This document shows, in pieces, positions 1 to 5,717 of a DNA stretch of 5,717 nucleotides. The stretch is taken from positions 1-5,717 of the forward strand of contig JAHFVB010000346.1 of assembly GCA_023264755.1 (NCBI GenBank), given 5' to 3'. Numbering within the stretch: the first letter of the stretch is position 1; each line of letters starts with the position of its first letter. The translations under genes and the position numbers were made by a program. This stretch comes from Mycobacterium sp. (GTDB taxonomy: Bacteria > Actinomycetota > Actinomycetes > Mycobacteriales > Mycobacteriaceae). A model generated the notes under the pieces. That model ran no database searches, was not told the origin of the DNA, and worked only from the letters and a program-made list of their open reading frames with translations.

Positions 1-271
1 GAGCGTCACCGACGACGTCGACGGCGCGCGCAAACAGGCTGCCGAGCAGTTCTCGGTGTACAACCAGCTGCCGTCCTACCGGGCGATGCTCGACCGGGAG
101 GGGTACGGCGGGCCGGAGGACGCGGCCATCATCGGCGACGAGGCGACGGTGAGCGATCGGCTCGAGGAACTGCGGGCGGCCGGCGTCGACGAATACGTCG
201 CCGCGGTGTTCGACCCGTCGGTGGAGGGGCGGGCCAGAACCCGGGCGGTCTTGCGGAAACTGGACGGCTGA
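1..271 (+). CDS. LLM-class F420-dependent oxidoreductase, C-terminal fragment (5' end outside window)
   Basis: The frame is open from base 2 and ends with TGA at 269-271, giving the last 89 residues of a protein that begins to the left of the window. The fragment contains the run QFSVYNQLPSYRAMLDREG, followed by a GDEATVSDRLEELRAAGVDEYVA segment. This is the usual C-terminal end of luciferase-like (TIM-barrel) monooxygenase/reductases. The 'GD...V...L..L..AGVD' stretch corresponds to the last strand and helix, where these enzymes close the barrel. Family members in mycobacteria usually use the deazaflavin F420 for hydride transfer; the substrate cannot be told from this piece. The GTG at 56 is internal and not a start, since homologous-looking sequence (AAEQFS) precedes it. 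The gene converges on the hydrolase gene, with 3 bases between stop codons. The family call is good, but F420 rather than FMN dependence is inferred. Confidence 0.8.
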   Translation, partial: SVTDDVDGARKQAAEQFSVYNQLPSYRAMLDREGYGGPEDAAIIGDEATVSDRLEELRAAGVDEYVAAVFDPSVEGRARTRAVLRKLDG

Positions 272-279
272 CGGTCAGC
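267..279. repeat. Short inverted repeat spanning both convergent stop codons
   Basis: GCTGA (267-271) and TCAGC (275-279) are perfect reverse complements separated by CGG. The left arm carries the TGA stop of the oxidoreductase, and the right arm carries the stop of the hydrolase on the other strand. A second small GC hairpin (CCCC 281-284, GGGG 288-291) follows inside the hydrolase 3' end. With 5-bp and 4-bp stems these are weak. They might help end transcription in both directions, but the symmetry may simply come from two facing TGA codons. Confidence 0.35.
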
Positions 280-1786
280 GCCCCTGCGGGGTGGCCGGTG
301 CGCCCGCGGGCAGGGGCACCGCCGCAACGCCGGGGGTGTGGATGGCGCCGAAGAGCCAGGGCAGTGCCGCCGTGAACACCTGGGTGGCCAGCGGCCAGTC
401 GTGGCGGCCCTTCGTCGGCACCACCGAGCACGTGATGCCCAGCGTGTGGCCGAGCGCGCAGAGGGTGTTGGCGGCCTCCGTCTGATCGCCGGGGTTGCCG
501 GCGGCGTCACGTCCGCCGAGCCCGACGGCGTCCTCTGCCCCGGCTCCCGAGTGTTTTTGGGCGGGAGCATCGGTCGATATGGCGAACCATCCCGAAACAC
601 CTTGGTAGGGGCCGTGTTTGGTCATCACGGTGGACGGATCGAATTGGGCCCACTTGGCGGCGTCGCCGCTGTAGAGCCGGGCGATGGTCTGGTCCTTGGT
701 GCCCGCGTTGGGACCCATGTCCCCCGCGATGTCGAGGAAGCTGCTGAACAATTCCGGATGCATGACCGTGAGATCGACTGCGCAGGTGCCGCCCATCGAC
801 CAGCCGACGACGCCCCAGTCTGCGCTGTCGGTGCTCGTGCCGTAGTGCGAGTTCACGTACGGGACGACGTCCTTGGTCAGGTGGTCGGCGACGTTCCCCC
901 GCACGCCGTTGACGCATTCGGTGTCGTTGTTGAAGGACCCGCCGGAGTCGACGAACACCAACACCGGCGCGTTGCCGCCGTGGGCCGCGGCGAAGGCGTC
1001 GACGATCGCCGCGGCGTTGCCGGTCCGCAGCCAGTCGGCCGGGGTGTTGAACTCGCCGGCGATCATCATGACGACGGGCAGCTTGGGCGGGGGATTGGTG
1101 GCGAACCACTTGGGCGGTAGGTACACCAACTCCTGGCGGTGCTTGAAACCCGACGCGGTGGCGGGGATGTCCACCGGAACGACGCTGCCGTGGTTCAACA
1201 CGGTGCCGGCCTGCTGCATCGCGGTCACGGTGGCGGCGTCGGTCTCGTCGGGCAACGGTCCTGCGGTGAGCTGATTCCAGGCCAGCTGAACGGTGGGGAA
1301 GTAGCCGACCCAGTTGTTCAGGGCCAGCCCGGTGCCGAGCAGACACAGGGGGACGGCGGCCACGGCGGCCAACCGGCGCCACTTGATGCCGCGCCAGCCC
1401 AGCACCGCGATCCCGAGAGCGAAGCCCGTCAGTCCGGTCCATACCCACAGTGAGTCCGGGGCGGGATCGCCCGCCATGCCCTGCGAGTCGACGTACCAGT
1501 GCGTCCACGCGGCGACCGCCAGCCCGATACCCAATGCCACCGGCAGCCAGACCAGCCGCCACCGCCTGGTCCGCCAACCGATCGCCATGGCCAGCACGAT
1601 GATTGCGATGACCTGCAGGGTCAGTGGCAGCCAGCCGTGCAGCAACGACAGTCCGTGTCGATTCGGCCCTGGGGCGTCGGCGGCCAGGAGCTGAACGGTC
1701 GGGTTCTGGGCCGTGTTCAGGTGGAAGGGAACGGGCACTGCCCCATGGTGACTGGGGAATCTGGGTGCCAGCTTGGAAGGCACCAT
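275..1786 (-). CDS. Membrane-anchored alpha/beta-hydrolase (esterase/mycolyltransferase-like)
   Basis: Numbering is from the ATG at 1786 (503 aa). Four hydrophobic helices lie near residues 53-70, 77-95, 114-130 and 138-156. The loops between helices 1-2 (RTRRWR) and 3-4 (RGIKWRR) are basic, so they should face the cytoplasm. This puts both ends and the catalytic domain outside. The domain from about 200 has a GWSMGG nucleophile elbow (Ser330), a probable acid Asp406 after a strand (FAISTD) and His462 in GRHDW, an esterase D/antigen 85-like order. Four cysteines (291, 335, 443, 453) could form disulfides. The substrate is unknown; an envelope lipid or ester is plausible. The start is uncertain. 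The frame stays open to a GTG at 1831, but that codon touches the fadE5 terminator. Codon use before about 1650 is poor, with A/T third positions frequent and AGA and CTA present. A TTG at 1645 just before helix 1 is a serious alternative. Confidence 0.82.
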   Translation of the reverse strand: MVPSKLAPRFPSHHGAVPVPFHLNTAQNPTVQLLAADAPGPNRHGLSLLHGWLPLTLQVIAIIVLAMAIGWRTRRWRLVWLPVALGIGLAVAAWTHWYVDSQGMAGDPAPDSLWVWTGLTGFALGIAVLGWRGIKWRRLAAVAAVPLCLLGTGLALNNWVGYFPTVQLAWNQLTAGPLPDETDAATVTAMQQAGTVLNHGSVVPVDIPATASGFKHRQELVYLPPKWFATNPPPKLPVVMMIAGEFNTPADWLRTGNAAAIVDAFAAAHGGNAPVLVFVDSGGSFNNDTECVNGVRGNVADHLTKDVVPYVNSHYGTSTDSADWGVVGWSMGGTCAVDLTVMHPELFSSFLDIAGDMGPNAGTKDQTIARLYSGDAAKWAQFDPSTVMTKHGPYQGVSGWFAISTDAPAQKHSGAGAEDAVGLGGRDAAGNPGDQTEAANTLCALGHTLGITCSVVPTKGRHDWPLATQVFTAALPWLFGAIHTPGVAAVPLPAGAPATPQGR

Positions 1787-1832
1787 GAACGCCGTTAGCT
1801 CGGTCGGTGCGCGGACGCGTGGCCGGGCCACG

Positions 1833-1866
1833 CAAAGGGGCCCCCGCCGTAGCGAGGGCCCCTTTG
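1833..1866 (-). terminator. Intrinsic terminator of fadE5
   Basis: There is a perfect 11-bp stem, CAAAGGGGCCC (1833-1843) against GGGCCCCTTTG (1856-1866), with a 12-base loop. A G-T pair can extend it by one. It begins 21 bases after the fadE5 TAA on the minus strand. The T run is part of the stem and no separate U tract follows, which is common in mycobacterial terminators. It isolates fadE5 from the hydrolase gene, so the latter probably has its own promoter. I could not recognise a convincing one between 1650 and 1830. Confidence 0.8.
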
Positions 1867-1887
1867 TCGGAGTTCGGAGGGAACGGC

Positions 1888-3723
1888 TTAGAACGCCGCC
1901 TCGTCCAGTTCCATGATGTCGTTGTCGATGGTCTCGATCACCAGTCGCGTGCTGGTCAGCAGCGGCAGGAAGTTCTTCGCGAAGAACGACGCAACCGCGA
2001 CCTTGCCCTCGTAGAAGGACTTGTCCGCGCCGGTGGCACCCTCGTCGAGTGCCGCGATGGCGACGGCCGCCTGCTTCTGCAGCAACCAGCCGAGCACCAG
2101 GTCGCCGACGCTCATCAGGAAGCGCACGGAGCCGAGGCCCACCTTGTAGAGGCTCTGCGGATCCTCTTGCGCGGCCATCAGGTAACCGGTCAGCGTGGCG
2201 GCCATGCCCTGGACGTCGGCCAGTGCGGTCGCCAGCAGCGCCCGTTCCGTCTTGAGCCGGCCATTGCCCGCTTCGCTCTTCACGAACTGGTCGATCTCGT
2301 TGGCGACCCAGCCGAGCGCGACACCCTTGTCCCGCACGATCTTGCGGAAGAAGAAGTCCTGCGCCTGGATGGCGGTGGTGCCCTCGTAGAGCGAGTCGAT
2401 CTTGGCGTCGCGGATGTACTGCTCGATCGGGTAGTCCTGCAGGAAGCCGGACCCGCCGAACGTCTGCAGCGACTCGGTCAGCTTGGCGTACGCCTGCTCC
2501 GAACCCACGCCCTTGACGATCGGGAGCAGCAGGTCGTTGATCCGGGGGGCCAGCTGGGCGTCGGCGCCGTGCAGCGTCTCGGCCACCGAGGCGTCCTGGA
2601 AGGTCGCGGTGTAGAGGTAGAGCGCGCGCAGGCCTTCGGCGTAGGCCTTCTGAGTCATCAGCGAGCGACGTACGTCCGGGTGGTGCGTGATGGTCACGCG
2701 CGGCGCGGTCTTGTCGGTCATCTGGGTCAGGTCGGCGCCCTGGACCCGGGTCTTCGCGTATTCGAGGGCGTTGAGGTAGCCGGTCGACAGCGTGGCGATG
2801 GCCTTGGTGCCCACCATCATTCGTGCCTGCTCGATGACGTCGAACATCTGCGCGATGCCGTCGTGCACCTCGCCGACGAGCCAGCCGACGGCGGGTACGC
2901 CGTGTTGGCCGAGGGACAACTCACACGTCGCGGAGACCTTGAGGCCCATCTTGTGCTCGACGTTGGTGACGAAGACGCCGTTGCGTTCGCCGGGTTCGCC
3001 GGTCTCGGGGTCGAAGTGGAACTTCGGCACGAAGAACAGCGACAGGCCCTTGGTGCCCGGTCCGGCGCCCTCGGGGCGGGCCAGTACCAGGTGCATGATG
3101 TTCTCGAACAGGTCGTCGGAGTCACCGGACGTGATGAAGCGCTTGACGCCGTCGATGTGCCAGGTGCCGTCGGCCTGCTTGGTGGCCTTGGTCCGGCCGG
3201 CGCCGACGTCGGAGCCGGCGTCCGGCTCGGTCAGCACCATGGTGGCGCCCCAGCTGCGCTCGGCAGCCAGCACGGCCCACTTCTTCTGCTCGTCGGTGCC
3301 GTTGTGGTAGAAGATCTCGCCCATGCCTGCGCCCATGGCGTACATGTAGGCCGCCGGGTTGGCGCCGAGCACGTGCTCGATCAGCGCCCACTGCAGCGCG
3401 CGGGGCATCGGCATGCCGCCGAGCTCCTCGGCGAGGCCTACCCGGTCCCAGCCACCGTCGAGCAGTGCGCGCATCGACTTCTTGAAGGCTTCGGGCAACT
3501 TGACCGTGTGGGTCTGCGGGTCGAACACGGGCGGGTTGCGGTCGCCGTCGGCGAACGATTCCGCGATCGGACCCTCGGCCAGCCTGCTGAGCTCGGTCAG
3601 CATTTCCTTGGCCGAATCGGCATCCAGGTCGGCGAAGGCGCCGTGGCCCAAGACCTTCTCGACTCCGAACACCTCGAACAGGTTGAAAGCCTGGTCACGG
3701 ACGTTGCTCTTATAGTGGCTCAC
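1888..3723 (-). CDS. fadE5: Acyl-CoA dehydrogenase FadE5
   Basis: FAD-dependent acyl-CoA dehydrogenase of 611 residues, the length I recall for mycobacterial FadE5. It oxidises acyl-CoA to trans-2-enoyl-CoA; published work on FadE5 describes broad chain-length use. The sequence begins [18 protein letters not shown] and ends [12 protein letters not shown], both familiar from FadE5. The N-terminal helical domain is about 40-155. The middle beta domain, about 160-275, carries [11 protein letters not shown] (165-175) for FAD/substrate contact. The C-terminal helical domain, about 285-465, includes the [16 protein letters not shown] segment and the catalytic base Glu447 in [10 protein letters not shown]-terminal extension, about 470-600, is typical of the large bacterial subgroup. 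No key residue is missing. The start is GTG, preceded by AGGAGG at a 4-base spacing. The gene has its own promoter region and its own terminator, downstream of a PKS on the same strand. In M. tuberculosis fadE5 sits beside fadA2; here the context differs. Confidence 0.95.
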   Translation of the reverse strand: MSHYKSNVRDQAFNLFEVFGVEKVLGHGAFADLDADSAKEMLTELSRLAEGPIAESFADGDRNPPVFDPQTHTVKLPEAFKKSMRALLDGGWDRVGLAEELGGMPMPRALQWALIEHVLGANPAAYMYAMGAGMGEIFYHNGTDEQKKWAVLAAERSWGATMVLTEPDAGSDVGAGRTKATKQADGTWHIDGVKRFITSGDSDDLFENIMHLVLARPEGAGPGTKGLSLFFVPKFHFDPETGEPGERNGVFVTNVEHKMGLKVSATCELSLGQHGVPAVGWLVGEVHDGIAQMFDVIEQARMMVGTKAIATLSTGYLNALEYAKTRVQGADLTQMTDKTAPRVTITHHPDVRRSLMTQKAYAEGLRALYLYTATFQDASVAETLHGADAQLAPRINDLLLPIVKGVGSEQAYAKLTESLQTFGGSGFLQDYPIEQYIRDAKIDSLYEGTTAIQAQDFFFRKIVRDKGVALGWVANEIDQFVKSEAGNGRLKTERALLATALADVQGMAATLTGYLMAAQEDPQSLYKVGLGSVRFLMSVGDLVLGWLLQKQAAVAIAALDEGATGADKSFYEGKVAVASFFAKNFLPLLTSTRLVIETIDNDIMELDEAAF

Positions 3724-3727
3724 TGTG

Positions 3728-3733
3728 CCTCCT
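3728..3733 (-). promoter_or_regulatory. Ribosome binding site of fadE5
   Basis: The minus strand reads GAGGAGGCACAGTGAGC. A consensus AGGAGG lies 4 bases before the GTG. This strong site fixes the GTG at 3723 as the start, with no need for an upstream ATG. Confidence 0.85.
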
Positions 3734-3770
3734 CGATGAGAATGCCACCTGCGGTTGGGTACTCACGATA

Positions 3771-3788
3771 AGTTACCCACCAGTAACT
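3771..3788. promoter_or_regulatory. Operator-like palindrome, fadE5-proximal copy
   Basis: AGTTAC (3771-3776) and GTAACT (3783-3788) form a perfect inverted repeat with a 6-base spacer. On the minus strand it reads GTTAC, 5 bases, GGTAAC, the same layout as the second copy 26 bases upstream. Its size and symmetry suit a TetR-family dimer. It would lie near or just after the predicted transcription start, a roadblock position. No regulator gene is visible in the window. Confidence 0.5.
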
Positions 3789-3795
3789 GCGCGCA

Positions 3796-3825
3796 ACTAT
3801 ACCGGTCGGTAACCCCGCCGCAAAG
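3796..3825 (-). promoter_or_regulatory. Probable fadE5 promoter
   Basis: On the minus strand, TATAGT (3801-3796) is a good -10 hexamer for a SigA-type promoter. A weaker -35 candidate, TTTGCG, lies 17 bases upstream (TTGCGG at 16 bases is an alternative). Transcription would start around 3788-3790, leaving a leader of about 65 bases before the GTG. The operator-like palindrome TACCGACCGGTA covers the spacer and the first base of the -10, as expected for a repressed promoter. The assignment rests on sequence match only. Confidence 0.45.
3800..3813. promoter_or_regulatory. Operator-like palindrome, promoter-overlapping copy
   Basis: The minus strand reads GTTACCGACCGGTA over 3813-3800. Its core TACCG-AC-CGGTA (3811-3800) is a perfect inverted repeat around a 2-base centre. 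It shares the pattern GTTAC, 5 bases, GGTA with the copy that starts at 3787 on the same strand. Such short AT-flanked, GC-centred palindromes over a -10 are typical TetR-family operators. The identity of the regulator is unknown. Confidence 0.55.
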
Positions 3826-4008
3826 TGGCAGCGAGCAAATTTCTGCCAGCTAATTGACCAGGTCGTTCCCGAACCCTGCCCAAACGGTTGGTTGGGCGTC
3901 GTGAACTGGGCCTTTACCGAGTTGTGATGTCTGCCACGAGAGTGCCCGGCACCCGCTCGCAGGGTCACGTGCGGCCGTTGGGAGGCGGCGGAGCAGGTCA
4001 AACGAAGA

Positions 4009-4061
4009 CTGCCGGGCCACTGCGGCGCCATCGAACGGATGGCGACGCAGCGGCCCGGCAG
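4009..4061 (-). terminator. Long hairpin terminator downstream of pks
   Basis: Three nested stems make one hairpin: CTGCCGGGCC (4009-4018) with GGCCCGGCAG (4052-4061), CTGCG (4020-4024) with CGCAG (4046-4050), and CGCCATC (4026-4032) with GATGGCG (4038-4044). The total is 22 paired bases with only two single mismatches (A4019/C4051 and G4025/A4045) and a 5-base loop. GAAG (4004-4007) and CTTC (4067-4070) can pair further out. It starts 30 bases after the pks stop on the minus strand and is followed by the T-rich TCTTCGTTTG. This placement supports termination of pks before fadE5. Confidence 0.8.
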
Positions 4062-4091
4062 CTGATCTTCCTCGAGTCTTCCCTGGGAGCC

Positions 4092-5717
4092 TTACTCCTC
4101 GGCGTTCGCCGCTACGGGCTCCTCCTCGGCCACCGCTTCGGCTTCGGCTTCGTCAGAGGCCGCAGCCTCTGCCGCCGGGGCCTCCACCGCAGGAGCCTCG
4201 GCTGCCGGAGCCTCCGCGTCGGGCAGCTGAGCGACGAGATACTCGGCGAGCCCCCCGATGGTCGGGTAGTCGAACACCGCGGTGGCGTTGATGGTGAACG
4301 CGCCGCCGAACTGACTGTGCAGCCGGTTGCGGAGTTCGATCGCCATCAGCGAGTCCGTGCCCAGATCCAGGAACCGGCTGGTCGCGGCCGGCGGCGAGGC
4401 CAGGCGCAGGAAGTTCTGCACCTCGCCCTGCAGGAACTCGGTGACGAAGCCCGCGCGCTGCGGCACCGGAATCTCCTGAAGCTGCTTGAGCAACTCGCTG
4501 TCCCCGGTCACCTCCCCGGCGTCCCGCGGCAACACGAGATCCAGGATCGGCGGACGGGAACTGCCCAGCACCTTCGCGGCCCGCTGCCAGTTCGCCTTGA
4601 TCACCGTGGCCTGCCCGGTGCCGTTCGCGACGACTTCCGCGAGCGCACTGAGCGCGGCCGACGGTTCCAGCGGAACCAGGCCTTGGGCACTGATGTTCGC
4701 GGTCGCGGCCTCCGAGGAGGCCATGCCGCCCTGAGCCCAGGGGCCGAAGTTGATCCCCGTGGCCGGCAAGCCCTGGGACCGACGCTCCGCAACCAGACCG
4801 TCGAGCAGCGCGTTGGCCGTGGCGTAGTTGGACTGTCCCGGTGAACCGAACAAGCTGGACACCGAGGACGACACGATGAAGAAGTCGAGCTCGTCGTCCT
4901 TGGTCAACTTGTCCAGGTGCCAGGCACCGAACGCCTTGGGTGCCAACGTCGTCCGGAAGCGCTCCACGCTCTGCTGGGACAGCAGCGCGTCGTCGAGCAC
5001 ACCGGCCAAGTGCACCACCCCGGCCAGCGGCGGCAAGTCCGCGCGGATCCGCTCCAGCAGCGCCGCCACCTCGGCTTCGTCGCCGACGTCGGCGGTGAAG
5101 ACGTGGACGCGAGTCTTGTAGCGGTCGGTGATGTCGTCGATCAACCGTTGGGCGTCCGCGTCGGGCGTCCGCCTGCTGGTCAATACGAGCTCGCCTGCCC
5201 CGAGTTGGGCCAGATACGCCGCCGTGTGCAGACCGATCGCACCGAGCCCGCCGGTGATCAGGTAGCTCCGATCGGGCTTGGGCTGCAGCGGGTTCGGCAT
5301 CTGCACGACGATCTTGCCGATGTGCCGCGCCTGCTGCATGCGCCGGAATGCGGCCCTGGCCTCGGTGAGCGGGTAGATCTCCGCGGGCAGCGGCGTCCAC
5401 TCGCCCTTGGCCAGGCCCTCCGACACCTCGGTGAGCAGGTCGCGAATGCGATCGGGTTCGGTGAGCATCACCGTGTCCAACGCGACGATCTCGTAGGCGA
5501 TGTCGGAACGGGCCGCCGTCATCTGCTCCGGTGACCAGATGTCGCGCTTGGCGATCTCGGCGAAGCGACCATTCTGGGCGGTGGCCCGCAACGTCGCTTC
5601 GATGAACCCTTCGCTCGTCAGGCTGTTGAGCACCACGTCGACGCCCTTGCCGTCGGTGTCCGCCAGGATCTGATCGGCGAAGTCCGTCGTGCGCGAGTCG
5701 TAGACGTATTGGACACC
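4092..5717 (-). CDS. pks: Type I polyketide synthase, C-terminal ER-KR-ACP fragment (5' end outside window)
   Basis: The frame is open to the right edge and gives the last 541 residues. The GTG at 5636 is an internal Val in DVVLNSLTSEGF. Residues 1-~138 are the end of an enoylreductase domain (VVLNSL, then GRFAEIAKRDIW); its NADPH motif lies upstream. The ketoreductase spans about 150-335, with GGLGAIG (156-162), Lys261, Ser285, Tyr298 and Asn302, all present. Its HLAGVLDD motif (Asp242/243) is typical of B-type reductases. The acyl carrier protein, about 424-498, has Ser456 for phosphopantetheine in LDLGTDSLMAIELRN. There is no thioesterase; the protein ends in a Glu/Ala/Pro-rich tail from 500. 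So the last module fully reduces its chain and must hand it to a separate enzyme. With fadE5 next door, it resembles the pks of the glycopeptidolipid/trehalose polyphleate region. The PKS call is very sure; the pathway is inferred. Confidence 0.93.
   Translation of the reverse strand, partial: GVQYVYDSRTTDFADQILADTDGKGVDVVLNSLTSEGFIEATLRATAQNGRFAEIAKRDIWSPEQMTAARSDIAYEIVALDTVMLTEPDRIRDLLTEVSEGLAKGEWTPLPAEIYPLTEARAAFRRMQQARHIGKIVVQMPNPLQPKPDRSYLITGGLGAIGLHTAAYLAQLGAGELVLTSRRTPDADAQRLIDDITDRYKTRVHVFTADVGDEAEVAALLERIRADLPPLAGVVHLAGVLDDALLSQQSVERFRTTLAPKAFGAWHLDKLTKDDELDFFIVSSSVSSLFGSPGQSNYATANALLDGLVAERRSQGLPATGINFGPWAQGGMASSEAATANISAQGLVPLEPSAALSALAEVVANGTGQATVIKANWQRAAKVLGSSRPPILDLVLPRDAGEVTGDSELLKQLQEIPVPQRAGFVTEFLQGEVQNFLRLASPPAATSRFLDLGTDSLMAIELRNRLHSQFGGAFTINATAVFDYPTIGGLAEYLVAQLPDAEAPAAEAPAVEAPAAEAAASDEAEAEAVAEEEPVAANAEE
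4155..4214 (-). repeat. Four degenerate 15-bp tandem units encoding EAPAA-type pentapeptides
   Basis: Within the PKS tail the codons read as four consecutive pentapeptides, EAPAA, EAPAV, EAPAA and EAAAS. Each is 15 bases on the minus strand beginning GAGGC. The DNA copies differ mainly at third positions, so the repeat is old or kept at the protein level. A further acidic stretch (DEAEAEAVAEEEP) follows to the stop codon. Confidence 0.8.

Larger units (their letters stand above)
3724..4091. other. Intergenic region between pks and fadE5
   Basis: This 368-base gap is less GC-rich than its flanks, most clearly over 3760-3860. It holds, from the fadE5 side, the ribosome binding site, a leader of roughly 60 bases, two operator-like repeats over a plausible promoter, a weak inverted repeat at 3878-3897 (GCCCAA, 8 bases, TTGGGC) and the long pks terminator hairpin at 4009-4061. 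Between 3898 and 4003 I see nothing recognisable. The open frames crossing it do not look like proteins. Confidence 0.75.

Noticed and set aside
338..1120. Several + strand frames opposite the hydrolase (for example 260 codons here)
   Set aside because: Shadows of the hydrolase gene, which shows membrane helices and a catalytic triad on the minus strand.
2181..2195. GGTAACCGGTCAG-like match to the operator motif inside fadE5
   Set aside because: It lies in the middle of a conserved coding stretch (LTGYLMAAQ) and lacks the spacing of the upstream copies.
1807..3771. A 654-codon open frame on the + strand opposite fadE5
   Set aside because: It is a mirror of the GC-biased third positions of fadE5. 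Its product is a low-complexity mix of Gly, Arg, Val, His and Leu with no recognisable domain, while the minus strand encodes a clear FadE5.
3854..3859. TTGACC on the + strand as a -35 box
   Set aside because: No acceptable -10 lies 16-18 bases downstream, and no + strand gene follows.
3878..3897. GCCCAA-N8-TTGGGC inverted repeat as an operator or terminator
   Set aside because: Only a 6-bp stem, far from the promoter and with no T run. Mentioned in the intergenic entry but not called separately.
3720..4031. A 103-codon minus-strand frame that overlaps the fadE5 start as GTGA, as if translationally coupled
   Set aside because: It would begin inside the pks terminator hairpin and run across the promoter and operator repeats. 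Its composition is unlike a protein and there is no ribosome binding site. The overlap is chance.
3888..4844. A 318-codon + strand frame opposite the PKS end
   Set aside because: Arg/Gly-rich shadow of the PKS reading frame with no domain signature.

Overview
The window is high-GC actinobacterial DNA. It most likely comes from a nontuberculous mycobacterium of the rapidly growing (Mycolicibacterium-like) kind. The strongest marker is a 611-residue acyl-CoA dehydrogenase that I recognise as mycobacterial FadE5. The other genes are also typical of mycobacteria: a large type I polyketide synthase, a membrane-anchored esterase and an F420-dependent luciferase-like oxidoreductase.

Layout, left to right. 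Positions 1-271 (+) hold the last 89 residues of an LLM-class F420-dependent oxidoreductase. Convergent to it, with only 3 bases between the two stop codons, 275-~1786 (-) encodes a four-helix membrane protein with a C-terminal alpha/beta-hydrolase (esterase/mycolyltransferase-like) domain. A strong hairpin terminator (1833-1866) separates it from fadE5 (1888-3723, -). The 368-base gap 3724-4091 holds the fadE5 ribosome binding site, a plausible promoter overlapped by two TetR-like operator copies, and a very long hairpin that probably terminates the upstream gene. From 4092 to the right edge (-) lies the 3' end of a type I PKS gene covering part of an enoylreductase domain, then a ketoreductase, an acyl carrier protein and an unusual Glu/Ala/Pro repeat tail.

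How they may work together. From memory, several nontuberculous mycobacteria carry fadE5 beside pks, papA3, mmpL10 and fadD23 at the edge of the glycopeptidolipid locus, and the pks/papA3/mmpL10/fadD23 part makes trehalose polyphleates. The fadE5-pks pair here fits the end of that block, so the PKS probably makes a lipid chain for a surface glycolipid. That assignment is inference, because the rest of the block lies outside the window. No mobile element, tRNA, rRNA or CRISPR array was seen. I found no clearly undescribed system. The most interesting local signals are the duplicated operator in front of fadE5 and the repeat tail of the PKS.
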